This document shows positions 1-8,488 of a stretch of 39,587 bases of DNA, piece by piece. The notes below the pieces were generated by a model that was not told the origin of the DNA, made no database searches, and worked only from the letters and a program-made list of their open reading frames with translations. The position numbers and the translations under genes are program-made. Numbering within the stretch: the first letter of the stretch is position 1; each line of letters opens with the position of its first letter. This stretch comes from Collinsella sp. (GTDB taxonomy: Bacteria > Actinomycetota > Coriobacteriia > Coriobacteriales > Coriobacteriaceae), in contig WGSL01000013.1 of the NCBI GenBank assembly GCA_014871665.1, positions 1-39,587 of the forward strand, written 5' to 3'.

Positions 1-12
1 CTACCAGCGTGC

Positions 13-3000
13 CTAACGCTTACGGATACCCCAGACCAGGGCACCGACACCGGCCATGGCGATGACAAATGCCATAAGCAGAGCGACAGCCTGCTGGTCG
101 CCTGTGGTGGGCAGGAAACCCTTGACCGTCTTGACGATGTTCGTCACGGTCTTGGGCGTGCCGGGATCGGGCGTCGGCACGGGCGTCTCGGGCTTCTTGT
201 ACGTGTTGTTGAACACGATACCCTCGACGCTCTTATCGCCCTTGGCAAAGGCGACATTCGCCTTGAGGTTACCCTCGCCGTCATCGGCCACGTTGACGGT
301 CGCGGTAAAGACGGACTTGTCGTAGGTCATACCGGCCTCGTCGCCCTTGACCTCGCTGATGGTGTAGACGTACGTACCAGGCTCGTCGTACTCGAACTTG
401 TCGAAGTTGATCTTGCCGTCGGCATCGTTGGTGACGGTGGACTCGATGTCCTCGCCAACGAGCTTAAAGCTGAACTCGTCCTTCTTGAGCTCGCGTCCCT
501 CGAGCACCTTGATGGCGCCGATGGAGACTTGGGTGGGCATGGCGTGATACTTGTTGGTAAAACCAGCCGACTCGGTGGTTCCCTCGAGCTTGTGCGTCAC
601 GGCCAGTGTGCCATCGCCGTTGTCAGAGACGGTGGCCACGACGGTGTAGGTCGTACCGTCATAGGTGACGCCCTTGTACAGGCCGAGCGCGTTGGGGCAA
701 GCCTCGCGCAGCGTGTACGTGTGCGTGCCGGGTGCCTCGTAGCGGATCGGGCTCAGTGTCACAGTGCCGTTGGCGTCGTTGGTGCCGCTAGCGACAACCA
801 CGCCGTCCTCGAGCAGATCAAACGTGAACTCGCCGGCTGCAAGGTCGCGTCCGGTCAGACGCTTGACCGTCTTGACCTGATCGGTCACGACAGAGTCGGT
901 GGGCGTTACGCTGTAGGTGTTGATGAATGTGAAGGCCGCACCGTCGTCGCCGTTGCGCACGACGCTCAGATGTCCGGCGCCGTCGTCAGTCACGGTATAG
1001 GAAACCTTGCGCGTGGCGTTGGCATCGTTGGTCACGCCAGGGGCGCTGCCGGTCTCGGTCACCGTATAGGCAAAGGTGTGCGAGCGCGGAGCGGTGGGGG
1101 CCGCAGGCTCGGACTCGTCGACATTGGCGTCAGCGGCGGGGTCGGCCTCTTCAGCCTCTGCCTCGTCGGCCTCGGCCTCGTCAGCTTCGTCCGCCTCGGC
1201 CTTATCGGTCGCATCGTCCGTCACGCCCAGAGCGCGGTTGAGGTCCTCGAGCGTAAAGTGGATCTTGCCAAAGTCCACGTTACCGGCTGCGTCGTTGGTT
1301 ACGGTCGTGCGCTCGGGCATCGGGGCACCTGCCTCGTCGGCGGTCACGGTAAAGGTGAACTTACCCGTGATGTCGGCCGGGGTCAGGCCCTCGGCAACCT
1401 GGAGCTTCTTAGTACCGGTGAGCGCGGCATCCACGGCGTCGGCGCCGTAGACGTTCTCGAACAAGGGCTCGACGCCGCCGTAGTCGACCGTCGCCGTCAG
1501 GGTACCGTCACCGTTGTCGACGACGATAACCTTAAAGCCAAAGCTCCACGTTGTAGCGGAAACGCCATTCGGCAGCCCGAATAAATCTTCGTAGGCCGTG
1601 TAGTTAATGGTCCAGGCAAGCTTACCGTCCTTATCGGTACGATGGGCAAGCCCAGCAGCCTCAAGATTAGCAAGCATCTTAGTGTCGTAGTGCAGCGTAT
1701 CAAAGCTCACGTGCCCGCCGATATTGGGCTTGAGGTTTTCGTATGCCACAAGCTCACCCTGATAGGCGATGCCGAACCAGAACTCGCCGTCGGCCATCGG
1801 GCGGCCGGTCAGAGTCTTGGTGGCAACGACCTGAGCGGCGGTGCCGCCAGGCGTGTTGGTCGTAGCGCTGTAACTGTTGTGGAACGGCACCAGGGCCTTC
1901 TCGACCTTGTTCTCGCCACTCTTGTGGACCGTCTCATGCGTGCCCTCGGGACCGCCGGAAACGGTCGTCGTAGCAGTGAGCGCGCCGGCGGTGTCGTCGG
2001 CGATGGCGATCGTCACCGTGCGCACGGCGTCGTCGTAGGTGTAACCGGGCTGGCCGTCGTTCTTCTCGGCCACGGTGTACGTAAAGGTCTTGCCGGCGTC
2101 AGCCTGCGTAAATATAACCTCATGACCAGCCAGAATGTCGATCAGCCCGACCGTTGCCTCTGCCGCTGCGGGGGACTTGAAGCTATTAGCCCCGGGCAGC
2201 AGACCGAGCGCGCGAGCCGAAGCGTCGTCAGCAGGTGTCACGGTAAAGGTGAACTGACCCTCGGTCATGGGGCGGCCATCCAGATACTTGCTGAGCCACA
2301 GACCGCCGGCAGCGGTGTAGTTAAGCTCAGTGCGGTACGTGTTGGTAAAGCGTCCGTTTTCCTTCTTGGTGACGTTGGCGGTCAGGCTGCCATCGCCGTT
2401 CTCGGTCACGGTCACTTCGGCGGTTGCGACATGCGCGTCATACGTCAAGCCGACCGTGCTGCCCGCGTTCTCGCGAATCTCGTACTTATAGGTTCCGGCG
2501 GCAGCGTAGTGAATCTTGCCGAACTTGATGGCGGCAATGCCGTCCTTCGCGTCCTTCTTGCTCACGGTTACGGTTGCGGGATCGGGCAGTGGGGCGTCTT
2601 CGGGGGCGGTGATGGTAAAGCTGAACTCGTCCCCATCCGTCCAGTCGCGGCCGCTGATGACCTTGCCCAGGTCAAAGTCGAGCTCCGCATCGAGCGGGGC
2701 CACGCTGTAGGTGTTCTTGAAAGTCGCAGCCGTGGCGTCCTTCAGGACATGCTCGGCCTTGAGGGTGCCGTCGCCGTTGTCCGTGATGGTGGTCTCGATG
2801 GTGTACTTGGCGTCACTGTAGGTGATGCCCTTGCTGGTGGTTCCGCCCTTGATCTCGCGCAGCGTGTAGGCGTGCTTGCCGGCCTCGGTGTACTTCACGG
2901 CGTTCATCGTGATCTTGCCATCGGCGGCATTGGTGCCGGTGGCGACGACCTTGGCGTCCTCGTCCTCGCCCTCGACGAGCTCGAAGGAGAACTCGCCGTC

Positions 3001-6000
3001 CTTGAGGTCGCGGCCGGTCAGGGACTTGGTCGCGGTGATCTGGTCGGTGACGCTGAACTCACCAGGATTCGGCTTGTAGCTGTTGCTGAACTTCGCCTCG
3101 CCGTCGCCCTTCAGGACATGCTTCGCCTCGAGCGTGCCGTCGCCCTTGTCGGTGATGGTGGTCTCGATGGTGTAGGTCTTGCCATCGTAGGTGATGCCGT
3201 TGCCGGCGTCGCCCTTGACCTCGCGCAGCGTGTAGGTGTGCTCGCCGGCAGCGGTGTACTCGATGGGGCTCATCTTGATCTTGCCGCGGGCATCGTTCTT
3301 GCCGGTGGCAACAACATCGTTGCCCTCGACGAGCTCGAAGGAGAACTCGCCTTCCTTGAGATCGCGCCCGGTCAGGACCTTGGTCGCCGTGATCCGATCA
3401 GTAACACTGAAGCTCTTGGGGGTTACGGTGTAGGCGTTCTCGAAGGTCGCCTTGTCAACATTCTGCAGCTTGTGCTCCACGCTGAGGGTGCCATCGTTGT
3501 TATCCTTGACGGTGGTCACAATAGTGTACTCAGCGGTGCTGTAAGTAATGCCATTTTCGGTGGTGCCGGCCTTGGTCTCGCGCAGTATGTAGGTGTGCTC
3601 GCCAGCCGCAGTGTAGGTGACAGGATCCATTACGATCTTGCCGTCGGCATTGTTGGTACCGGTGGCGACCACGTTATTGCCCTCGACGAGCTCGAAACGG
3701 AACTCGCCAGCCTTGAGGTCGCGCCCGTCCAGGACCTTGTCCGCGGTGATCAGGTCGGTGACGCTGGAGCTCTTGGGGGTCACGTTGTAGGAGTTCTTGA
3801 ACTCGGCAACCTTGACGTCCTTCAGAACATGCGTGGCACTGAGCGTACCGTCGCCGTTATCGGTGATGGTCGTCACGATGGTGAACTTGGCATCACTGTA
3901 GGTGACGCCCTTGCTGGTGGTTCCGCCGTTAACCTCGCGCAGCGTGTAGGTGTGCGTTCCAGCCTTGTCGTACTTCACGGGGCTCATCGTAATCGTGCCG
4001 TCGGCGGCGTTCTTGCCGGTGGCAACGACCTTGGCGTCCTTGCCCTCGCCCTCGACGAGCTCGAAGGAGAACTCGCCCTCAGTCATGTCGCGCCCGGTCA
4101 GGACCTTGGTCGCGGTGATCCGATCCTCGACAGGCTTCACGTTATAGGCATTGGTGAACGTAAATGCCACATCGCCGTCTGGCTTGTGGGATACGCTCAG
4201 ATTACCCTTGCCGTCATCGGTCACGGTGTAGGAAACCTTGCGCGTGGCGTTGGCGTCGTTGGTCACGCCAGCAACCTTACCGGACTCGGTCACGGTGTAG
4301 GTAAAGGTGTGCTCGCGCTTCTCGCGCTTCTCGCCCAGAGCCTTGTTAAGGTCGTCGAGCGTAAAGGCGATCTTGCCAAAGTCGACCTTGCCCTTGGCAT
4401 CATTGGTCACGCTCGCGTTCGCGGGCATGGGTGCGCCCTCTTCACCGGTCACGGTAAAGGTGAACTTGCCGGCAATGTCAGCCGGGGTCAGGCCATCAGG
4501 AACCTGCAGATTCTTCTTGCCCACAAGCGATACCTCGACAGGCGCGGCAGTGTAGGAGTTCACAAACTCGTTGCCGGCGTCGCCGTAGACAGCCGTCGCC
4601 GTCAGGGTACCATCGCCGTTGTCGGCAACGGTCACATATGCGTCAATTGCCGCCGTGGTAGCGCTCACGCCCGCAGGCAGCTCGCCGGTCTGCTCGGCAG
4701 CAATGTAATGAATAGTCCACGTGGGCTTATCTGCGCTGGCGTCAAACAACGCCTTGTCTTCCTCGACAAGCTTGACAAGCGACTTGGTCGTGTACGTCAG
4801 CGGACCGAACTCAACCTTGCCACTCTTGTTGGTTGCGTTCAGCAGGACCTCGTCGTGCCCCGCGTAGCTCAACGTAAACTTGAATTCACCGTCGGCCATC
4901 AGGCGCCCCGTGAGTGTCTTGGTAGCCTCAAGAGTCAGCGAGGTTTCCGTCTTGGCGCTATAGGTGTTCGTGAACTTAGTCTCACCCGAGGTCTTTTCAA
5001 CGTCAGCCTTAAGCTCGCCCTTGGCGTTAACCGTCACAGTCACCTTGAACGTGACAACGTTCTTGCTGTAGGTAATGCCACCGGCGTCGCCCTTGACCTC
5101 GCGGACCTCATAGGTGTACTCGCCCGGCTCGACATAAGTAATCTTGCCAAAGTTAATGGCCGCCTTGCCCTTGTCGAGATCGGCATTGGTCACAGTTACG
5201 GTCGCGGGGTCGGGCATCGGGGCATTGTTGTCGGACGTCGCGGAGAGCTCAAACTCAAACGCATCCGTATCCGCCCACTTGCGGCCCTCGAGCACCTTGG
5301 TCAGACCAAAGTCAGTCTTGGTATCCACCGTTGTCGGCTTGGTTGCAAGGCTAAAGATAATCTTGCCGTTGTTGCCCAGGTGCGAATGCACGTGCGTGGA
5401 AGTCGCAACGGAGGAAAGGTCATTCCACCTGGGGTTAAGCACGTCGCGCGCGGTCTCGGTCTTGTTGCCGTTCGCCTCCACATCGTCCTTGGTGGTATGC
5501 AGCTGGTCGATATAGGCCAAGCGCGCGGTTCCCTTATTAAAGGACCAATAGCCGTCATCTTTGACCAGAGCGCCGTCGTAGTTGGCGATCTCGTGCCCCT
5601 CAAACTCCACAACGGCATAGTCGTCCTTCGGCTTGCCGTTTGCGCCCATCGCCACAAACTCGTCCTTGTAGTAATAGACGTCGTTGCCCTGCGGCTTTAC
5701 CGTCGCGCGCTGGGTGCATTCCTTGTCCGTGTAGATAGGCGTGATTTTTTGGAAGTAATAGTAGCTGTTGGTATCGGCGGGCTCAAACTCGGCGACAACA
5801 TCGCCCAGCTCGCCGCCCGACCACTTGTTGGCCAGGAAGTAGACCGTCTGGTTGTCGGCGTCCTTGTGGTCATCGATATACTTCTTGAGCACCTTATCGG
5901 GCGTAAACAGGTTGTTGCGTGCTTCGTCCTTGACGCTCGAGGTGTATTTAATCTGAATAGGCTTGATGTCATTGAGCGACGTGCGCTCAATGATCCCGTT

Positions 6001-7392
6001 TTCCATGTCCACGTGATAGCGGATCAGCGGAATCAGCGATGCGGGGATCTTAACCGTCACGATATCGCCCTGCTGCGCATTGGCAGAGCGCTCGACGGTG
6101 ATGACCAGGTCCTTGGCCACGCCCGAAAACTCGTACGTGTCCGTATTGCCCTTGGTTGTCTTGGTCACTTCATCAAAGGGGACGCCATTAATCTGAGCGC
6201 TGACAAACGTATCGACCTGCATAAAGTCGCCCAGCTCATCACTGAAGGTGATGTAGCCGGACTTGCTCTCGTCGTAACCATCCTCGATCTGAGTGGGAGA
6301 GCCCTTGCCCGAGGTGATAGAGCTCGAGATATCATCAAACACCTTCTTGAGCTCATCGGCATTCGACGCAGCCTTGTAGAAATCGGAATTCTCGGTGCGC
6401 TTACCAAGCTCATTGGTTGTGTAGGACGTGGCGTTTGGATAGTTGCTCGACACGGCGTGCATGAACTTGTTTTCGTCGCTCGTCCAGTAGTTCGTAGGCT
6501 CGTCAGCGGGATTCGCATCATCAAAAATGCCGATGGTGTAGACCGTAGCGCCTTTCCCCTTCATTTTCTTGGCGGCGACTATGGCATTATTGGCAACCGT
6601 AGGGTTAAAGTTCCTGACGTCTGTGGGCGTGCCGTCCGTAAAGAACACAACTACCTTCTGGGCATCCTCGCGGCCCGACATGTCGCGAGCAAGTTCAAGG
6701 CCGTAATCAGCCCGCGTGGCACCGGCAGGTTCGATGTAGCCGACCGTATTCTTAAGTTCCGTCGCAGCGCTATCAACACACGGCGTCAGGCTCTTCATGG
6801 TCTGCGAGTAGTTGTGCGTGTATCCCTGACGATCGCGATACGTATCGTTGCCGATCTCGTTTTTCTTTGCACCCGAAAACTTAACGATGGCAACCTGATG
6901 CCGCTTATTCGTATCTTTAATGCTCTTGTTTTGCTCGGCGATGGTGTCGATAAAGGAACTGGCAGCTGCCTTGAGTGCGTCGATGCGTTTGGTCGAATCG
7001 CTGTCACCCATGTCATTATCCATCGACCCGGAGGCATCAAGCACCATCACGATATCGAGCGGTTTAGTGACCAGCGACGTTGTGTCAGAAGTCGAAGACA
7101 TCGTGGAGAGCGTCGTCACAAAGTCGGACTTTTCGTCCTGCGCTGGCTCGACCGTCTTGTCCGTCCAGATTCGGCCTACATAACGTGTCGTCAGGTCCTG
7201 CTCGCCGCCCGACGCCCAGTACTGCCAGCGGCCGGTGGTGTCAGGGTCGACTATCTTTCCGCTCACCGTCGGTCCGTCCATTCCGGTGCTGGACCTGGCG
7301 TTGGCCTCGGGCAGCATGGCAAATGCCGCAGCCGGCAACACCAGCACTACGGCCAGTATCACCGCCAAGAGACCCCTCGTGTACTTACTCAT
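13..7392 (-). CDS. Giant LPxTG-anchored adhesin with vWA domain and 13 pilin-type isopeptide modules
   Basis: The 2459-residue protein is predicted to be exported and linked to peptidoglycan by sortase. A signal peptide covers about residues 1-32. A von Willebrand A domain (about 113-360) has a MIDAS motif DASGS at 119-123 and a FFTDG strand near 250. From about 695 to 2395 there are 13 modules that start with T-K-x-L-x-G-R-type strands and end in an N-x-Y strand. These resemble Spy0128/FctA pilin domains, which in known families form Lys-Asn intramolecular isopeptide bonds. Modules 3 and 11 lack the GR turn. Module 11 also carries an acidic Asp/Glu/Ala insertion. The C-terminus has LPTTG near 2425, a hydrophobic segment and a KR tail. 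A GGGAGA ribosome site precedes the ATG. No sortase gene is in the window. The ligand is unknown. The anchoring and domain calls are strong; the adhesin role is inferred from architecture. Confidence 0.93.
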   Translation of the reverse strand: MSKYTRGLLAVILAVVLVLPAAAFAMLPEANARSSTGMDGPTVSGKIVDPDTTGRWQYWASGGEQDLTTRYVGRIWTDKTVEPAQDEKSDFVTTLSTMSSTSDTTSLVTKPLDIVMVLDASGSMDNDMGDSDSTKRIDALKAAASSFIDTIAEQNKSIKDTNKRHQVAIVKFSGAKKNEIGNDTYRDRQGYTHNYSQTMKSLTPCVDSAATELKNTVGYIEPAGATRADYGLELARDMSGREDAQKVVVFFTDGTPTDVRNFNPTVANNAIVAAKKMKGKGATVYTIGIFDDANPADEPTNYWTSDENKFMHAVSSNYPNATSYTTNELGKRTENSDFYKAASNADELKKVFDDISSSITSGKGSPTQIEDGYDESKSGYITFSDELGDFMQVDTFVSAQINGVPFDEVTKTTKGNTDTYEFSGVAKDLVITVERSANAQQGDIVTVKIPASLIPLIRYHVDMENGIIERTSLNDIKPIQIKYTSSVKDEARNNLFTPDKVLKKYIDDHKDADNQTVYFLANKWSGGELGDVVAEFEPADTNSYYYFQKITPIYTDKECTQRATVKPQGNDVYYYKDEFVAMGANGKPKDDYAVVEFEGHEIANYDGALVKDDGYWSFNKGTARLAYIDQLHTTKDDVEANGNKTETARDVLNPRWNDLSSVATSTHVHSHLGNNGKIIFSLATKPTTVDTKTDFGLTKVLEGRKWADTDAFEFELSATSDNNAPMPDPATVTVTNADLDKGKAAINFGKITYVEPGEYTYEVREVKGDAGGITYSKNVVTFKVTVTVNAKGELKADVEKTSGETKFTNTYSAKTETSLTLEATKTLTGRLMADGEFKFTLSYAGHDEVLLNATNKSGKVEFGPLTYTTKSLVKLVEEDKALFDASADKPTWTIHYIAAEQTGELPAGVSATTAAIDAYVTVADNGDGTLTATAVYGDAGNEFVNSYTAAPVEVSLVGKKNLQVPDGLTPADIAGKFTFTVTGEEGAPMPANASVTNDAKGKVDFGKIAFTLDDLNKALGEKREKREHTFTYTVTESGKVAGVTNDANATRKVSYTVTDDGKGNLSVSHKPDGDVAFTFTNAYNVKPVEDRITATKVLTGRDMTEGEFSFELVEGEGKDAKVVATGKNAADGTITMSPVKYDKAGTHTYTLREVNGGTTSKGVTYSDAKFTIVTTITDNGDGTLSATHVLKDVKVAEFKNSYNVTPKSSSVTDLITADKVLDGRDLKAGEFRFELVEGNNVVATGTNNADGKIVMDPVTYTAAGEHTYILRETKAGTTENGITYSTAEYTIVTTVKDNNDGTLSVEHKLQNVDKATFENAYTVTPKSFSVTDRITATKVLTGRDLKEGEFSFELVEGNDVVATGKNDARGKIKMSPIEYTAAGEHTYTLREVKGDAGNGITYDGKTYTIETTITDKGDGTLEAKHVLKGDGEAKFSNSYKPNPGEFSVTDQITATKSLTGRDLKDGEFSFELVEGEDEDAKVVATGTNAADGKITMNAVKYTEAGKHAYTLREIKGGTTSKGITYSDAKYTIETTITDNGDGTLKAEHVLKDATAATFKNTYSVAPLDAELDFDLGKVISGRDWTDGDEFSFTITAPEDAPLPDPATVTVSKKDAKDGIAAIKFGKIHYAAAGTYKYEIRENAGSTVGLTYDAHVATAEVTVTENGDGSLTANVTKKENGRFTNTYRTELNYTAAGGLWLSKYLDGRPMTEGQFTFTVTPADDASARALGLLPGANSFKSPAAAEATVGLIDILAGHEVIFTQADAGKTFTYTVAEKNDGQPGYTYDDAVRTVTIAIADDTAGALTATTTVSGGPEGTHETVHKSGENKVEKALVPFHNSYSATTNTPGGTAAQVVATKTLTGRPMADGEFWFGIAYQGELVAYENLKPNIGGHVSFDTLHYDTKMLANLEAAGLAHRTDKDGKLAWTINYTAYEDLFGLPNGVSATTWSFGFKVIVVDNGDGTLTATVDYGGVEPLFENVYGADAVDAALTGTKKLQVAEGLTPADITGKFTFTVTADEAGAPMPERTTVTNDAAGNVDFGKIHFTLEDLNRALGVTDDATDKAEADEADEAEADEAEAEEADPAADANVDESEPAAPTAPRSHTFAYTVTETGSAPGVTNDANATRKVSYTVTDDGAGHLSVVRNGDDGAAFTFINTYSVTPTDSVVTDQVKTVKRLTGRDLAAGEFTFDLLEDGVVVASGTNDANGTVTLSPIRYEAPGTHTYTLREACPNALGLYKGVTYDGTTYTVVATVSDNGDGTLAVTHKLEGTTESAGFTNKYHAMPTQVSIGAIKVLEGRELKKDEFSFKLVGEDIESTVTNDADGKINFDKFEYDEPGTYVYTISEVKGDEAGMTYDKSVFTATVNVADDGEGNLKANVAFAKGDKSVEGIVFNNTYKKPETPVPTPDPGTPKTVTNIVKTVKGFLPTTGDQQAVALLMAFVIAMAGVGALVWGIRKR

Positions 7393-7493
7393 CGCGTCTC
7401 CCTTCTCGCGGTCTCAGACCTTGCAACAGCCTAAAGTTACGAAATGAGACACAATTTGGGCAGGTGACACATGTTCCAGATTCTGTTTTGGGC

Positions 7494-7511
7494 GTGAGAC
7501 AAATGTCTCAC
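7494..7511. promoter_or_regulatory. Perfect GTGAGAC-AAAT-GTCTCAC palindrome upstream of the adhesin gene
   Basis: Two 7-bp arms flank a 4-bp centre about 100 bp upstream of the adhesin start. Further copies of the half-site TGAGAC lie at 7445-7450 and 7518-7523, and a related GTGACAC lies at 7464-7470. The arrangement resembles a multi-half-site operator or a small repeat cluster. No repressor is assigned, and no convincing -35/-10 pair was seen beside it. Confidence 0.4.
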
Positions 7512-7596
7512 CAAAGTTGAGACACGGCGTTTTCGCAGGAAAACGGGTGCGACTCAAAAGTCGTGAGCGCGCACAGCGGCAAACGGCGCTATGTGG

Positions 7597-7849
7597 GGCC
7601 TTGCGGGAGCAAAATGATCCGTTTTCCTCCGTCCCCGGGGAATCAGCTGGCGATGCCCGCCACGAAACTGGCCCATCTACTACGTTTGACCCGATACCCC
7701 TGACCATACCCACGTTTTACTAAAAACCGCAGGCGTTCTACCTGCTGTTTTGTTTTTGCGTTGTTCGCCATGGTTAAGGGCAGCGGCTTAAACGTAGTAG
7801 ATGGGCCCATTTCGTGGCAAACGGGTCACGCGGCAGCTCTCGCAAGGCC
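7597..7849. repeat. Long hairpin element, unit 1 of 2
   Basis: The outermost arms, 7597-7610 and 7836-7849, are 14-bp inverted repeats with one mismatch. Inside them, 7659-7687 pairs with 7790-7818 (27 of 29 positions). A third stem pairs CCAT-containing sequence near 7698-7707 with 7770-7780. The tip is a small hairpin, GCAGG/CCTGC at 729-733 and 741-745 of the 7000s, flanked by A5 and a T-rich tract (7722-7757), which could terminate transcription. A block beginning AAAATGATCCG at 7611 recurs 239 bp later in unit 2. No reading frame of interest runs through the element. It may be a structured RNA, a MITE-like element or a terminator cluster. Confidence 0.7.
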
Positions 7850-8080
7850 AAAATGATTCGTTTCCCTCCGTCCACGGGAGTTCAAGGCTGTTACGGATAT
7901 GATGCCATTTCAAAACTATGCCGGATTACGGGGCTAAAGTCGGGACCCTCATCCATACCCTCATTTTTTGAAAAACGGCAGGCTATCTACCTGCGGTTTT
8001 GTTTTTGGGATTTTCCGTATGGTGGGAGGTTCGCTATCCAGCCCCGTAATCCGGCATAGTTTTGTTCGTGGCAGCCCAAC
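7850..8080. repeat. Long hairpin element, unit 2 of 2
   Basis: The unit begins with AAAATGATTCG, matching unit 1. Its main stem is a perfect 25-bp inverted repeat, 7911-7935 against 8040-8064. The stem sequence is unrelated to that of unit 1. The inner stem CCATAC/GTATGG (7953-7958 and 8017-8022) and the tip hairpin GCAGG/CCTGC (7978-7982 and 7990-7994, then a T-rich tract) match unit 1. TTCGTGGCA follows the right arm here (8065-8073) and is also part of the unit 1 stem (7811-7819). Shared core with different but complementary stems is the notable feature. Confidence 0.7.
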
Positions 8081-8101
8081 CGCGCGTTCACGGGGGGGGC
8101 G

Positions 8102-8123
8102 GGTGGGGCATTTTTGCCCCACC
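8102..8123. terminator. Hairpin just downstream of the hydrogenase operon
   Basis: A 9-bp stem, GGTGGGGCA against TGCCCCACC, encloses a 4-base loop. It lies 17 bp past the stop codon of the last hydrogenase gene on the minus strand. It is not followed by a T-tract on that strand but by a C-run, so intrinsic termination is uncertain. Confidence 0.4.
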
Positions 8124-8139
8124 GGCCCCTGTTCCAGCG

Positions 8140-8481
8140 CTATTCCAGCTTGGTTTCTACCGTGGGAGTCTTATCCGCCGCAACTGGAGTACGGGCGGTG
8201 TCCATGCTCAGGCAGTGTTTGGGGCAGCTTTCGATGCACTCGCCGCACACCACGCAGGCATACGGATCGATCGACCACGTTCCGCCCTTTCGATCGACCG
8301 CGAGCGCGCCCGCCGGGCAGCGACGCGCGCACATGCCGCAGCAAATGCACACGTCCATGTCGTTAACGATGTGCCCGCGCAGGCGCTCGGGCGCCGCGAG
8401 CTTCTCCTGCGGATAGCACACCGTTACCGGCTGCTTGACCATAGAACCCAAGGCCGTCTTGGCAAATGTCAGCAAACTCAT
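8140..8481 (-). CDS. echF: Ech-type hydrogenase ferredoxin-like subunit, 2x[4Fe-4S]
   Basis: This 113-residue polyferredoxin-type subunit passes electrons between ferredoxin and the hydrogenase small subunit on the cytoplasmic face of the membrane complex. Two classical binding motifs are visible: C45-x2-C48-x2-C51-x3-C55-P and C76-x2-C79-x2-C82-x3-C86-P. Such motifs mark the NuoI/HycF/EchF family. It is the last gene of the minus-strand operon, 7 bp after the large-subunit gene. The last 20 or so residues are a Thr/Pro-rich tail. Assignment to EchF rather than HycF rests on the operon content, which lacks formate dehydrogenase and other Hyc/Hyf genes in this window. Confidence 0.9.
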   Translation of the reverse strand: MSLLTFAKTALGSMVKQPVTVCYPQEKLAAPERLRGHIVNDMDVCICCGMCARRCPAGALAVDRKGGTWSIDPYACVVCGECIESCPKHCLSMDTARTPVAADKTPTVETKLE

Positions 8482-8488
8482 GCCGCGC

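Noticed and set aside
1642..7434. Open plus-strand frame of 1930 codons opposite the adhesin
   Set aside because: It is the complement of a GC-rich repetitive coding region. Its translation is repetitive Gly/Val/Ala/Leu sequence that mirrors the adhesin modules, with no recognisable domain or ribosome site.
7597..8080. Retron msr/msd, integron attC or TnpB guide RNA as identity of the long hairpins
   Set aside because: No reverse transcriptase, integrase or TnpB gene is adjacent, and no conserved attC or retron motifs were recognised.
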